This document shows positions 1 to 6,193 of a stretch of DNA of 9,074 nt, one piece after another. Under the pieces are notes generated by a model. The model worked only from the letters and a program-made list of their open reading frames with translations, made no database searches and was not told the origin of the DNA. A program made the position numbers and the translations under genes. Each line of letters begins with the position of its first letter. Positions within the stretch are counted from its first letter, which is position 1. The stretch spans positions 1-9,074 of the forward strand of contig JAIYAA010000412.1 in the NCBI GenBank assembly GCA_027489295.1, given 5' to 3'. The stretch comes from Sphingomonadales bacterium. GTDB lineage: Bacteria > Pseudomonadota > Alphaproteobacteria > Sphingomonadales > Sphingomonadaceae.

Positions 1-1548
1 CCGGCGGACGGACCGTTCAAGGGCGACTGGTCGTCGCTGGTGCAGGGCTATCGCGCGCCGGACTGGTTCCGCGATGCCAAGTTCGGCATCTGGGCGCATT
101 GGTCGGCGCAGTGCGTGCCGGAGGCCGGCGACTGGTATGCCCGCGAAATGTATATCCAGGGCTCGCGCGCCTACCGGCACCACCTCGCCACTTATGGCCA
201 CCCGTCGCAGACCGGCTTCATGGAGATGTATCCGCGCTGGACCGCGGCAAAATGGGATCCCGAGCGGCTGATCGATCTCTACCACCGCGCCGGCGCCAAA
301 TATTTCATGGCGCTGGCCAACCACCACGACAATTTCGACAGCTATGCATCGCGTCACCACGCCTGGAACGCGACGCGGATCGGGCCGCGCCAGGACATTG
401 TCGGCCGCTGGGCGAAGCTGGCGCGGGCGCGGGGCATGCGCTTCGGCGTGTCGAACCATTCTGCGCACAGCTGGCACTGGTACCAGCCTGCCTATGGCTA
501 TGATCCGGAGGGTCCGCGGGCCGGAAAACGCTATGACGCTGCCTGGCTGACCAAGGCGGGCGGGCGCGGCAAATGGTGGGACGGGCTGGATCCGCAGCAG
601 CTCTACACCGGCTCCACGATGCCGATGCCGGACGGGCTGACGACGATCAAGGACGCCAATGCCTGGCACGAAAAGCACGACCGTGTGTGGGAAGAGGCGG
701 CGCCGGCGGCCAATCCCTGGTTCACCCGGCACTGGTATGCGCGCTGCCAGGACCTGATCGACCAGTACAAGCCGGACATGGTCTATTTCGACAATTTCAC
801 CCTGCCGCTGGGCCAGGCGGGCCTCGACATCACCGCCTATTTCTACAATCAGTCGATGCGCTGGCATGGCGGGCGCAATGAAGCGGTGGTGACCGCCAAG
901 GGGACACCGGCCGAGCGCCGCGCCGGGATCGTCGACGATGTCGAGCGCGGCGTGCACGATGACATCCAGCCCTATCCCTTCCAGACCGACACCTGCATCG
1001 GCAACTGGCATTACGACCGCGACCTCTACGAACGCGACGGCTACAAGACGCCCGCCAAGGTGCTCCACACGCTGTGCGACGTGGTGTCGAAGAACGGCAA
1101 TCTGATGCTGTCGGTGCCGATCCGCGGGGATGGCACGATCGACGAGAAGGAAGAGGCGGTGGTCGAGGGCATCGCCGCCTGGATGCAGCTCTACGGCGCG
1201 GCGATCTACGGCACGCGGCCCTGGCGGCTGTTCGGCGAAGGGCCGACCCGGCCGAAGAGCGGCGACTTCAACGAAGGCTCCAAGGAATCGCCCTATACCG
1301 CACGCGACATCCGCTATGTCCGGAAAGGTGCCGCGGTGCACGCGCTGGTGCTCGGCTGGCCCGAGGACGGGGTGGCCGTGCTGCCGGCGCTCGCCAAAAT
1401 CGGTACGGTCCGCCGCGTCACCCTGCCCGGTCAGTCCGCGCCCCTGCCGTTCCGGACCGGTCCGGAGGGACTGCGGGTGACGCTGCCCGACGCGCGACGC
1501 AACGCGATCGGCGTGGCGCTGATCGTCGAGGGCGACCAGCTGGTGTGA
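1..1548 (+). CDS. Alpha-L-fucosidase, GH29 family (5' end outside window)
   Basis: Hydrolyses terminal alpha-L-fucosyl links in glycans (retaining GH29 mechanism). Frame 1 is open from base 1 and already codes for family-typical sequence (PFKGDW, then YRAPDWFRDAKFGIWAHW), so the gene begins upstream. The GTG at 40 is internal. 515 residues are visible. Counting from base 1, HHDNF lies at about residues 108-112 (substrate-binding His pair). The Asp of VYFDNF at about residue 264 is the expected nucleophile. NGNLMLSVPIRGDGTID (bases 1093-1143) matches the conserved end of the (beta/alpha)8 barrel. A small beta-rich C-terminal domain follows. I could not assign the acid/base residue. Any signal peptide would lie outside the window, so the location (periplasm is usual) is inferred. 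The LacI regulator and mutarotase about 3 kb downstream suggest L-fucose use. Family call is firm; exact linkage specificity is unknown. Confidence 0.93.
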   Translation, partial: PADGPFKGDWSSLVQGYRAPDWFRDAKFGIWAHWSAQCVPEAGDWYAREMYIQGSRAYRHHLATYGHPSQTGFMEMYPRWTAAKWDPERLIDLYHRAGAKYFMALANHHDNFDSYASRHHAWNATRIGPRQDIVGRWAKLARARGMRFGVSNHSAHSWHWYQPAYGYDPEGPRAGKRYDAAWLTKAGGRGKWWDGLDPQQLYTGSTMPMPDGLTTIKDANAWHEKHDRVWEEAAPAANPWFTRHWYARCQDLIDQYKPDMVYFDNFTLPLGQAGLDITAYFYNQSMRWHGGRNEAVVTAKGTPAERRAGIVDDVERGVHDDIQPYPFQTDTCIGNWHYDRDLYERDGYKTPAKVLHTLCDVVSKNGNLMLSVPIRGDGTIDEKEEAVVEGIAAWMQLYGAAIYGTRPWRLFGEGPTRPKSGDFNEGSKESPYTARDIRYVRKGAAVHALVLGWPEDGVAVLPALAKIGTVRRVTLPGQSAPLPFRTGPEGLRVTLPDARRNAIGVALIVEGDQLV

Positions 1549-1580
1549 CGGCCCCCGAACCACCGGGGTGCGAGGGCCGT
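1548..1580. terminator. Possible bidirectional hairpin between convergent genes
   Basis: ACGGCCC (1548-1554) is the exact inverse of GGGCCGT (1574-1580), and an alternative inner stem CCCCG/CGGGG lies within the loop. It sits between the stop of the fucosidase and the stop of the leftward BOF gene, where a two-way terminator is expected. There is no T-run on either side, so it is not a classical intrinsic terminator; the position is the main support. Confidence 0.35.
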
Positions 1581-1587
1581 GCAAAGC

Positions 1588-2223
1588 TCAGCGGGGCGGC
1601 GTGGCGCTGGGCGCAGGCACCGGGGGCACGCCGGTCGTGCCCGGCGTCGGGGCCGCGCCCGCCACCGGAGGCGGTGTTACGCCAGCCTCGGGCGGCGGCG
1701 GAACCGTGCTGGGTGCGGCAGGCGCGACGCCGGGCGGCGGGGGAGGCGGTGCCCCGGCGCCAGGGGGCGGCGGCGGCGCGCCCGGACCACCCGGCGGGGG
1801 CGGCGGGGGACCGCGGCGATCATGCGGCCCGTGCGGCGGCGCGCCGACCGCCCGGACATTGCCCTGCGCGTCTACCAGGAACGATGCGTGGAACTGTCCC
1901 TCGACATAGCGCCCCTGCACCGTCACCGCGCTGCCGCTCTGCACGTCGCGCCCCTCGGGCCCGACATCGACCAGCGCCCGGCCCGAGCCGTCCTGCAGCA
2001 CGAAGCGATCGCCATAGCTTTCGGCGACACGGCCCTTCACCGTCACGATTCCGCTCGTCTGCGCGAGCTTGGCGACCGCGGTCGGCACGGTCGGCGCCAT
2101 TTCCACCGGCGGTCGGGTGAGTTGCACCGCGCCGGCGCCACCCGCCGCACCCAGCGCCAGCAGCGCCGCCGCGGCGGCGGTGAGCCGGTTCCGCGGCGAT
2201 ATCCTGTTCTTCCAGTCGGTCAT
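1588..2223 (-). CDS. BOF/YgiW-like OB-fold envelope protein with proline-rich tail
   Basis: 211 residues. After a short charged N-terminus (MTDWKNRISPRNR), residues 14-33 are an Ala/Leu/Gly hydrophobic segment: an export signal or membrane anchor. Residues about 56-118 (IVTVKGRV, then YGDRFVLQDGSG, VDVGPEG, VTVQGRYVEG) resemble the bacterial OB-fold (BOF) domain of E. coli YgiW and YdeI, periplasmic stress-linked proteins thought to bind small ligands. Residues about 129-211 are low-complexity Pro/Gly/Ala with runs of six, five, six and four prolines, not part of the usual BOF protein. The start is supported by AAGAGGAG (2232-2239 on this strand) 8 bases before the ATG. It is divergent from a response regulator/kinase pair, as ygiW is beside qseBC in E. 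coli; a role as partner or target of that pair is inferred. BOF assignment is by pattern and is moderately sure; function is unknown. Confidence 0.75.
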   Translation of the reverse strand: MTDWKNRISPRNRLTAAAAALLALGAAGGAGAVQLTRPPVEMAPTVPTAVAKLAQTSGIVTVKGRVAESYGDRFVLQDGSGRALVDVGPEGRDVQSGSAVTVQGRYVEGQFHASFLVDAQGNVRAVGAPPHGPHDRRGPPPPPPGGPGAPPPPPGAGAPPPPPPGVAPAAPSTVPPPPEAGVTPPPVAGAAPTPGTTGVPPVPAPSATPPR

Positions 2224-2231
2224 TCCATCAA

Positions 2232-2239
2232 CTCCTCTT
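2232..2239 (-). promoter_or_regulatory. Ribosome binding site of the BOF gene
   Basis: Reads AAGAGGAG on the minus strand, 8 bases before the ATG at 2223. It is one of the strongest Shine-Dalgarno matches in the window and fixes the start. Confidence 0.7.
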
Positions 2240-2283
2240 GGGTGTTCGATGGCGCCGTTCTACCGAGTCGTACCCCACCTGCG

Positions 2284-2301
2284 CTGAACCTCGCGGTTCA
2301 G
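2284..2301. promoter_or_regulatory. Inverted repeat in divergent control region
   Basis: CTGAACC (2284-2290) and GGTTCAG (2295-2301) form a perfect 7-base inverted repeat with a 4-base spacer, inside the 111-base region between the BOF gene and the response regulator gene. This is the form of a dimer binding site and could control both directions. It overlaps the direct repeat at 2295-2311. Which protein binds is not shown by the sequence. Confidence 0.45.
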
Positions 2302-2311
2302 TTTGAGTTTA
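2295..2311 (+). promoter_or_regulatory. PhoP-box-like direct repeat (candidate autoregulatory site)
   Basis: GGTTCA, 5 bases, then AGTTTA: the half-sites recur at 11 bases, the spacing used by tandem OmpR/PhoB-family dimers. The pattern is close to the enterobacterial PhoP box (two GGTTTA-like hexamers separated by 5). It lies 24 bases before the response regulator ATG. Autoregulation by that regulator is inferred; no strong -10 element is visible after it. Confidence 0.4.
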
Positions 2312-2334
2312 GGCCGGGAAGCTAGGCGAGGGCG

Positions 2335-2997
2335 ATGCGGATCCTGCTGGTAGAAGACGACCCCGACCTCGGTCCTGCCATCGCGCGGGCGCTGCGGGCG
2401 GAGCATTGCGCGGTGGATCTGGCCGCCGACGGCATCGACGGCCAGCATCTGGGCGAAACCGAAGCCTATGATGCGGCGGTGCTGGACCTTGGCCTGCCCG
2501 GCAGGACCGGCGCGGAGATCCTTGCCGCGTGGCGCGCGGGCGGCCGCTCCCTGCCGGTGCTGGTGCTCACCGCCCGCGAGGCCTGGGCGGACAAGGTCAC
2601 CGCGTTCAAGGCGGGCGCCGACGATTATCTGACCAAGCCGTTCCGCGTCGAGGAACTGATGATGCGGCTGCGCGCGCTGGTCCGCCGCGCTGCCGGCCAC
2701 GCCCAGACGCGGATCACCTGCGGTCCGCTCGCCTTCGAGAGCCAGACCGGCCAGTTCGAGCTCGACGGGCTGCCGCTGAAGCTCACGGCGTTCGAATGGC
2801 GGGTGCTCTCGCAGCTGATCCTGCGGCGCGAGGTGGTGATCGAGCGGCTGGAACTGCTCGAGCGCGTCTATGAAGGTGATGCCGATGTCGATTCGAATAG
2901 CCTCGAGGTGATCATTGGCCGGCTGCGGCGCAAGATCGGCGCGGAGCGGATCGAGACGGTGCGCGGCCGCGGCTATCGCCTGACCTGCCCGGCATGA
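2335..2997 (+). CDS. OmpR/PhoB-family response regulator
   Basis: 220 residues, the normal length for this family. It is a DNA-binding transcription factor activated by phosphorylation from the kinase encoded next. The receiver domain (about 1-115) has the acidic pocket E7-D8-D9, phospho-acceptor D51 (LDLGLPG), switch T79 (VLVLTARE) and K101 (YLTKPF). The C-terminal winged helix (about 125-218) has the family's recognition-helix region NSLEVIIGRLRRKIG and ends with VRGRGYRL. By sequence feel it sits in the PhoP/QseB branch rather than PhoB proper. The start has a purine-rich GGCGAGGG stretch just before the ATG. The stop overlaps the kinase start by 4 bases (ATGA), implying translational coupling. 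The DNA target is unknown, but the repeats just upstream are candidates. Confidence 0.93.
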   Translation: MRILLVEDDPDLGPAIARALRAEHCAVDLAADGIDGQHLGETEAYDAAVLDLGLPGRTGAEILAAWRAGGRSLPVLVLTAREAWADKVTAFKAGADDYLTKPFRVEELMMRLRALVRRAAGHAQTRITCGPLAFESQTGQFELDGLPLKLTAFEWRVLSQLILRREVVIERLELLERVYEGDADVDSNSLEVIIGRLRRKIGAERIETVRGRGYRLTCPA

Positions 2998-4298
2998 ACC
3001 GCCGCTCGCTCCGCGTCCGGATGATCCTGTTGTCGGCGCTGGCGACGCTGGCCGCGCTGGGGCTGGCCGGGTGGACGATGGCAGGCGTGCTCGGCCGGGT
3101 GGTGACCGGCGGGATCGACCAGCGGCTGGACGCGCAGCTCGCCGTGCTGGCGAGCGTGGTGCGCGACGATGGCAGCATCGACCGTGCAAGGCTCTCGGCG
3201 CGGCAGGGCAGCCTCGCCGCGGGGCCCGGCTGGCGCTGGCGAATCGCGGGACCCGCCGGCACGATCGGTTCGGGCGATTTTCCGGTGTTGCGGGCGCGGC
3301 TGCCCTTTCCGCCAGGCGCCGACGCACTGCCCCCCGTGCCGCTCGACGGCGAGGATCACCTGGGCCATGTGCATGCCCGGCAACTGGTGCTGGACAGTGC
3401 TGCGGGCCCCGTGACGCTGACCGCCGCCGCCCCGGGCCGCGTGATCGGCCAGCCGGTCCGCGACGCGCTGGTGCCACTGGTCAGCGTCATCCTGGTGCTG
3501 GCGGTGATCTTCGCGCTGTCCGCCTGGCTGCAGTTGCGCTTCGCGCTGCAGCCGCTGGCGGCGCTGGTCGGCCAGATCACCGAGATCCGGCGCGGCGCGC
3601 GGACGACGGTGGACGAAGCGCAGCCGGTGGAACTCCAGCCGCTGGCCACCGAGCTCAACGCGCTGGCCGCCGCCAATGCCGCGACGCTGGCCGCGGCGCG
3701 CCAGTCGGCGGCGAATCTCGCCCATGCGCTGAAGACGCCGGTGGCCACGCTTGCACTCACCGTCGCCCCCGACAGCCCGGAAGCGGCACAGGTGCGCCGC
3801 ATCGAGGGCGTGATCCGCCACACCCTGGCGCGGGCGCGGGCGGCCGCGGTCAACCGGCGGGCGAGCACCGACGTCGCGGAGGTCGCGGCCGACGTGGCGG
3901 GTGTGATCGGCAGGCTGCGCCCCGGCATCGCGACGCGCCTGGCAGTGCCGGACGGCCTCCGCGTCGCGATCGACGCGAATGATCTGGCCGAGATGCTGGG
4001 CAATCTGCTCGACAACGCCGCCCGTCATGCCGGCAGCTGCGTCGTCGTGGCGGCGGAGCGGGCCCCGTCCGGCACGGTGCGCGTGACGATCGAGGATGAC
4101 GGCCCCGGCATCCCTGCTGATCGCCGCGACCAGGTGCTGCAGCCCGGCGTCCGGCTCGACGAGGGGCCGGCCGGCGACGGGTTCGGCCTTGCGATCGTGC
4201 GCGACCTGCTCGTCCTCTATGGCGGGCAGATGGCGCTGGACGAAAGCACGATGGGCGGGCTGCGCGTGGTGCTGCACTGCCCGGACGGGCAGGCCTAG
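2994..4298 (+). CDS. Sensor histidine kinase (PhoQ/QseC-type)
   Basis: 434 residues; an inner-membrane sensor that phosphorylates the preceding response regulator. Transmembrane segment 1 is at about 9-31. The periplasmic sensor region (about 32-158) has no domain I recognise. Transmembrane segment 2 is at about 159-181, followed by a HAMP-like linker (LQPLAALVGQITEIRRG). The phospho-acceptor is H244 in NLAHALKTPVATL; the LKTP form is typical of PhoQ-like kinases rather than the more common LRTP. The ATPase domain shows the N box (N341, LLDNAARHA), the G1 box (D369-G-P-G) and the G2 box GDGFGLAIV. All key residues are present, so it should be active. It starts at the ATGA overlap with the regulator gene. 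The signal is unknown; the neighbouring BOF protein could take part in sensing. Confidence 0.93.
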   Translation: MNRRSLRVRMILLSALATLAALGLAGWTMAGVLGRVVTGGIDQRLDAQLAVLASVVRDDGSIDRARLSARQGSLAAGPGWRWRIAGPAGTIGSGDFPVLRARLPFPPGADALPPVPLDGEDHLGHVHARQLVLDSAAGPVTLTAAAPGRVIGQPVRDALVPLVSVILVLAVIFALSAWLQLRFALQPLAALVGQITEIRRGARTTVDEAQPVELQPLATELNALAAANAATLAAARQSAANLAHALKTPVATLALTVAPDSPEAAQVRRIEGVIRHTLARARAAAVNRRASTDVAEVAADVAGVIGRLRPGIATRLAVPDGLRVAIDANDLAEMLGNLLDNAARHAGSCVVVAAERAPSGTVRVTIEDDGPGIPADRRDQVLQPGVRLDEGPAGDGFGLAIVRDLLVLYGGQMALDESTMGGLRVVLHCPDGQA

Positions 4299-5329
4299 GC
4301 GGGCGGCGGGGCGGTCGAGCTGCGCGTGACCATCTCGTGATCCAGCACCCGGTCGCGCGGCGACCGGGTGCGAATGCCGTCGCCGCGCGCCTCGTCCGCC
4401 ACCAGCGCCAGCGCCTCCGCGGCCAGCCTGCGGACCGGCTGGTGGATCGTTGTCAGCGGCGGCCACAGCGTCACCGCCGCCGTCGTGTCGTCGAAGCCGA
4501 CCACAGTCAGCTGGCGCGGCACGTCGAGCTGGCGACGATGCGCAACCGAGACAATTGCCGCCGCCATGTCGTCGTTGCTGGCAAAGATCGCGGTCGGCGG
4601 CGTGGGCCCGTCGAGCAGCTCCTCGCCGGCGGCGAGGCCCGAGGCATAGCTGAAATCGCCCTGCACCAGCTGCACCGCGGCATCGGGCACTGCGCGCAGC
4701 GCATCCTCCAGCCCGGCACGGCGCTCGGCGCTTGCCGCCTGGTTGGGATTGCCCATCACGAAGCCGATCCGGCGATGTCCCTGATCGAGCAGGTGGCGCG
4801 TCATCTCGCAGGCGGCGCGGCGATCGTCGATCCGCACGCAGGTGGCGGCCGGCACATGATAGGCACCGATCGCGGCAATCGGCACGTCCAGCCCCTGCAA
4901 CGCCTTGAGCACCGCCGGCGCCTCGCCGAGCGGCGGTGCGAGCAGGATCCCCGAAAGGCCGGCAGCGGCGAACCGCGCCAGCGCCTCCGCCGACGGGGCA
5001 CGGCCGCCCTCGCCCTTCAGCAGTACCAGTCGGGCACCGCGGGTGGAGGCTTCCTCGAACACGCCGGTCAGCAATTCGCTCATGAAGGCGGCGCTGGGAT
5101 TCGAATAGACCACACCGATTCGCAGCTCGGCCGAGGTAACCAGGCTGCGCGCGGCGACATTGGGCACATAGCTGAGCTCGGCGATCGCCCGCTCCACCGC
5201 CTCGCGCGTGGCCTGGCTCACGCCGCTGCGGCCGTTGATCACGCGCGACACGGTCATCGCGGAAACCCCCGCCCTGGCCGCCACGTCGATCACCGTTGCC
5301 CCCTGCACCGGCCTCCCCGCCTTCGCCAC
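4295..5329 (-). CDS. LacI-family transcriptional repressor
   Basis: 344 residues from the GTG at 5329, preceded by CAGGAGAG (5337-5344) with a 9-base gap to the AGGAG core. A longer frame reaches an ATG at 5458 but adds 43 Arg-rich residues unlike any LacI N-terminus and would overlap the divergent gene's start. Residues 12-31 (TVIDVAARAGVSAMTVSRVI) are the helix-turn-helix, followed by NGRSGVS. The hinge helix is at about 56-64 (PNVAARSL), with L63 where LacI has its minor-groove leucine. The rest (about 70-335) is a periplasmic-binding-protein-like sugar sensor, with GVVYSNPSAAFMSELLTGVFEEA near its start and VVGFDDTTAAVTLWPPLTTIHQP near its end. It is divergent from a sugar mutarotase, its likely target, so the effector may be L-fucose or a related deoxysugar (inferred). 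Its stop overlaps the kinase stop. Confidence 0.92.
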   Translation of the reverse strand: MAKAGRPVQGATVIDVAARAGVSAMTVSRVINGRSGVSQATREAVERAIAELSYVPNVAARSLVTSAELRIGVVYSNPSAAFMSELLTGVFEEASTRGARLVLLKGEGGRAPSAEALARFAAAGLSGILLAPPLGEAPAVLKALQGLDVPIAAIGAYHVPAATCVRIDDRRAACEMTRHLLDQGHRRIGFVMGNPNQAASAERRAGLEDALRAVPDAAVQLVQGDFSYASGLAAGEELLDGPTPPTAIFASNDDMAAAIVSVAHRRQLDVPRQLTVVGFDDTTAAVTLWPPLTTIHQPVRRLAAEALALVADEARGDGIRTRSPRDRVLDHEMVTRSSTAPPPA

Positions 5330-5336
5330 GCCGTCG

Positions 5337-5344
5337 CTCTCCTG
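5337..5344 (-). promoter_or_regulatory. Ribosome binding site fixing the GTG start of the LacI gene
   Basis: CAGGAGAG on the minus strand. The AGGAG core is 9 bases before GTG at 5329-5327. It supports this start over the distant ATG at 5458, which would place translated sequence across the intergenic control region. Confidence 0.65.
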
Positions 5345-5375
5345 CCTGCAAACCGAAGGGGGTACGCGATGGCGA

Positions 5376-5398
5376 CGGATCGGAAAAGCGGTGATCCG
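5376..5398. promoter_or_regulatory. Possible operator (inverted repeat) between LacI and mutarotase genes
   Basis: CGGATC (5376-5381) and GATCCG (5393-5398) form a perfect 6-base inverted repeat with an 11-base spacer. It lies upstream of both divergent genes, where a LacI-type operator would be expected. The spacer is longer, and lacks the central CG, seen in classic LacI-family operators, so the match is weak. Confidence 0.25.
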
Positions 5399-5402
5399 CG
5401 GC

Positions 5403-5430
5403 TTGCCCCATGCCCGGCGGCGGCTATGCA
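5403..5430 (+). promoter_or_regulatory. Candidate promoter of the mutarotase gene
   Basis: TTGCCC (5403-5408) and TATGCA (5425-5430) with a 16-base spacer resemble -35 and -10 elements. Transcription would begin near 5437, just before GGAG at 5445-5448 and the ATG at 5457. The inverted repeat at 5376-5398 is immediately upstream. This is prediction by eye only. Confidence 0.35.
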
Positions 5431-5456
5431 GGCGGACCATCTGCGGAGCCTTCGCC

Positions 5457-5801
5457 ATGCGCCATGTCCTGCTGCTCGATCTGAACGACGATCCGGAGGC
5501 GATCGCCGCCTATCGCCACTGGCACCGCCCGGGTGGGCCCCCGGCGGCCGTCACCCGCTCGATCCGCGCGGCCGGCATCGAATCGATGGAGATCTGGCAG
5601 GCCGGCGACCGACTGGTGATGGTGATGGAAACCGGCCCCGCCTTCGATCCCGAAGCCAAGCGCGCGCGCGATGCCGCCGATCCTGACGTGCAGGCGTGGG
5701 AGACGCTGATGGACGGATTTCAGCGCAGGTTGGGTTTTGCCGAACCGGGCGTGAAATGGGTTCCGACCGAACAGATCTTCGCGCTCGCCGACCAGCCCTG
5801 A
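5457..5801 (+). CDS. L-rhamnose/L-fucose mutarotase family protein (RhaM-like, COG3254)
   Basis: 114 residues, close to the roughly 104 of E. coli RhaM. The family interconverts alpha and beta anomers of L-rhamnose; some members near fucose genes act on L-fucose. The fold is a small dimeric alpha/beta barrel. MRHVLLLDLNDDPEAIAAYRH matches the first strand and helix. H23 in AYRHWHRP lines up with the catalytic-region His of RhaM (YQRRHNP). IESMEIWQAGDRLVMVMETG corresponds to the central strands, and VQAWETLMDGFQ to the RhaM WWKYM region. Start: GGAG (5445-5448) 8 bases before the ATG; the frame runs open upstream to 5208 but would cross the LacI gene. With a GH29 fucosidase and a LacI regulator nearby, L-fucose is the preferred substrate guess, but rhamnose cannot be excluded. 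Family assignment is fairly sure, substrate is not. Confidence 0.82.
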   Translation: MRHVLLLDLNDDPEAIAAYRHWHRPGGPPAAVTRSIRAAGIESMEIWQAGDRLVMVMETGPAFDPEAKRARDAADPDVQAWETLMDGFQRRLGFAEPGVKWVPTEQIFALADQP

Positions 5802-5816
5802 GCGGCCCATCGAGAC

Positions 5817-5841
5817 CTGGTTGCGCACGGCATGCAACCGG
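5817..5841 (+). terminator. Hairpin downstream of the mutarotase gene
   Basis: GGTTGC (5819-5824) pairs with GCAACC (5834-5839) across a 9-base loop. Two further base pairs outside (one G-U) extend the stem to eight. It starts 15 bases after the mutarotase stop. There is no T-run, so it would be a weak or Rho-assisted terminator at best. Confidence 0.3.
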
Positions 5842-5857
5842 CGGCGACGTTGCCCGG

Positions 5858-5885
5858 TTGTCTGATCGGCGCGGTGCGGCATGAT
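5858..5885 (+). promoter_or_regulatory. Candidate promoter of the small acidic gene
   Basis: TTGTCT (5858-5863) and CATGAT (5880-5885) are separated by 16 bases, each matching the sigma-70 consensus at four of six positions. The small gene's AAAGGA ribosome site follows at 5910-5915. By eye only, so uncertain. Confidence 0.3.
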
Positions 5886-5921
5886 GCGCATTCCGCACGT
5901 GTTCGATCGAAAGGAATGCCG

Positions 5922-6149
5922 ATGACCGCCAATCCGCCGCGCGACCGTACCGAGACCGAACGTCATGCCCATGTCGTCGATGCGCAACATCGCCTGCCGC
6001 GGGAGGGCCAGATCGATGCGCTCGCCGGCACCGACGCCGACGGCATTCCGCTGACGGGGGAGGAAGACCCGTTTGTCGAGGTGGAGGGTTTTCGCGACGC
6101 CTGTACCGTGGTGGACCCGGAGGGGGAAGCGGAGGCGCATCCGTCGTGA
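5922..6149 (+). CDS. Small acidic protein of unknown function
   Basis: 75 residues, not recognised. The ATG at 5922 follows AAAGGA (5910-5915) with a 6-base gap; an in-frame ATG at 5916 touches that site and is less likely. The protein has about 18 Asp/Glu against 6 Arg and no Lys, so it is strongly acidic. It begins TANPPRDRTETERHAHVVDA and contains DADGIPLTGEEDPFVEVEG. There is no hydrophobic segment and only one Cys, so it is probably a soluble cytoplasmic protein. A good ribosome site, a plausible promoter, and a frame that ends just before the convergent DUF445 gene support it as real. It is probably a separate transcript from the mutarotase (120 bases apart). A regulatory or stress-linked small protein is possible, but nothing in the sequence shows this. 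Confidence 0.6.
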   Translation: MTANPPRDRTETERHAHVVDAQHRLPREGQIDALAGTDADGIPLTGEEDPFVEVEGFRDACTVVDPEGEAEAHPS

Positions 6150-6160
6150 CCGTCCCTTAA

Positions 6161-6184
6161 GCCCATGCTCCTGCAAGGAGGGGC
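6161..6184. terminator. Hairpin between convergent genes
   Basis: CTCCT (6168-6172) pairs with AGGAG (6176-6180) around a GCA loop. GCCC (6161-6164) can pair with GGGC (6181-6184) if three bases bulge on the left. It fills most of the 44-base gap between the small acidic gene and the DUF445 gene, which converge. It lacks a T-run, so terminator function rests on position and stem only. Confidence 0.35.
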
Positions 6185-6193
6185 CAGGAAGAG

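Noticed and set aside
40..42. GTG at 40 as start of the fucosidase
   Set aside because: Codons 1-13 already encode family-typical sequence in the same frame, so the real start is before the window.
1720..1815. G-rich repeated stretch as a tandem repeat, CRISPR or G-quadruplex element
   Set aside because: The pattern follows proline and glycine codons of the minus-strand gene; there are no spacer-like units. A quadruplex is possible chemically but is not needed to explain it.
1588..2223. Proline-rich protein as a TonB
   Set aside because: The proline tail is at the C-terminus and there is no TonB C-terminal domain; the folded part looks like a BOF domain.
1579..2325. Plus-strand open frame opposite the BOF gene
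   Set aside because: Arg-rich antisense product with no motif; the minus frame has a signal/anchor segment, an OB-fold pattern and a ribosome site.
2973..5411. Very long open frame on the minus strand (812 codons) across the kinase and LacI genes
   Set aside because: It has a low-complexity Arg/Gly/Ala-rich product with no domain, and lies over two well-supported genes. It is a product of high GC and few stop codons.
5330..5458. ATG at 5458 as start of the LacI gene
   Set aside because: It would add 43 unrelated residues before the helix-turn-helix, lacks a good ribosome site and overlaps the divergent gene. The GTG at 5329 has a strong site.
5720..5932. Minus-strand 70-codon frame between the mutarotase and the small acidic gene
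   Set aside because: It overlaps the 3' part of the mutarotase gene, has no ribosome site and no recognisable motif.
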